DNA from: Klebsiella sp. BIGb0138
Lineage (GTDB): Bacteria; Pseudomonadota; Gammaproteobacteria; Enterobacterales; Enterobacteriaceae
Reading direction: 5' to 3'
DNA length: 64,000 bases
Assembly: GCF_004342285.1 (NCBI RefSeq)
Contig: NZ_SMCV01000010.1
Span: 1-64,000 of the forward strand
Under the pieces are notes generated by a model. That model was given only the letters and a program-made list of their open reading frames with translations, did not search any database and had not been told where the DNA came from. Shown one piece after another: positions 63,837-64,000 of this stretch; position 1 is the first letter of the stretch; each line of letters begins with the position of its first letter. A program made the position numbers and the translations under genes.

Positions 63837-64000
63837 ATGCAGAAAAAGTCACTTTTACTGGCGCTTGCCCTGGCCTTCAGCGCCCCGTTATGGGCGCAGG
63901 ACGTCAACATTAACGGTACCGGGGTAAGTCTGGAGGCGAATAAAGCCCCGATTCACACGGCGAAAAATCCGCAGGCCATTGCCCTGTTGCCGGCCAACTA
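63837..64000 (+). CDS. ABC transporter solute-binding protein (3' partial)
   Basis: The first 54 residues are visible. A signal peptide (KKSLLLALALAFSAPLWA) is followed by a mature start that ends at AIALLPAN at the window edge. Transporter solute-binding genes follow the monooxygenase genes in similar operons, so it probably imports the organosulfur substrate. The family cannot be named from this fragment alone. Confidence 0.72.
   Translation, partial: MQKKSLLLALALAFSAPLWAQDVNINGTGVSLEANKAPIHTAKNPQAIALLPAN

Overview
The window reads as a Klebsiella-type enterobacterial chromosome (Klebsiella/Raoultella group, inferred from gene content and from synteny with the E. coli ydcN-to-ansP region). 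It carries the right-hand part of a contractile-tailed prophage at its left end. I identified families by reading translations; no database search was run.

Prophage, about 1-19357. The left edge lies outside the window. The order is tail sheath-like gene, tube-like gene, tail assembly chaperone with a probable -1 frameshift product, tape measure with a lytic transglycosylase domain, baseplate hub, plug and spike, gp25-like and gpJ-like baseplate proteins, DUF2612, collar-domain fibre, and a 1172-residue spike ending in an SGNH hydrolase. Three cargo (moron) modules bounded by terminators interrupt this cluster: a KilA-N gene, a lipoprotein, and a Panacea-domain gene paired with a small putative toxin. 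A perfect LexA box drives two small genes, one UmuD-like. Next come a short recombinase-like gene, three decayed copies of one helix-turn-helix segment, and a complete tyrosine integrase on the minus strand.

Junction, about 19340-19375. The prophage abuts a dppA-like gene that starts in the middle of its conserved N-terminus, with an in-frame stop just upstream. The phage therefore appears to have split this gene.

Host region A, 20.9-38.6 kb: DUF3313 lipoprotein; divergent EamA exporter and AraC regulator; ydcO (benE family) and ydcN; ydcP/rlhA; a cyanide-insensitive-type bd oxidase operon with a 46-residue third subunit; a small monooxygenase; ydcR; and ydcSTUV-patD, a polyamine-type ABC transporter with gamma-aminobutyraldehyde dehydrogenase.

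Host region B, 38.6-46.4 kb: an AT-rich, small-gene-rich stretch (unknown 57-, 40- and 99-residue proteins, a 223-residue unknown protein, yncL, ortT), then an alpha/beta hydrolase, an aldehyde dehydrogenase and a second, intact dppA-like gene. These separate patD from ydcY, which in E. coli lie much closer together.

Host region C, 46.4-58 kb: ydcY, ydcZ-mnaT, an XRE-cupin regulator with matching operators in two facing promoters, curA, an orphan CDI-like toxin with a DUF596 immunity gene, rihA, yncD, yncE, a YgdI/YgdR-type lipoprotein and ansP.

Host region D, 58-64 kb: a LysR regulator with a divergent cupin gene, a P-loop kinase-like gene, and the start of an organosulfur-type operon (LLM flavoprotein, M20 deacylase, NtaA-type monooxygenase, ABC solute-binding protein) that runs off the right edge.
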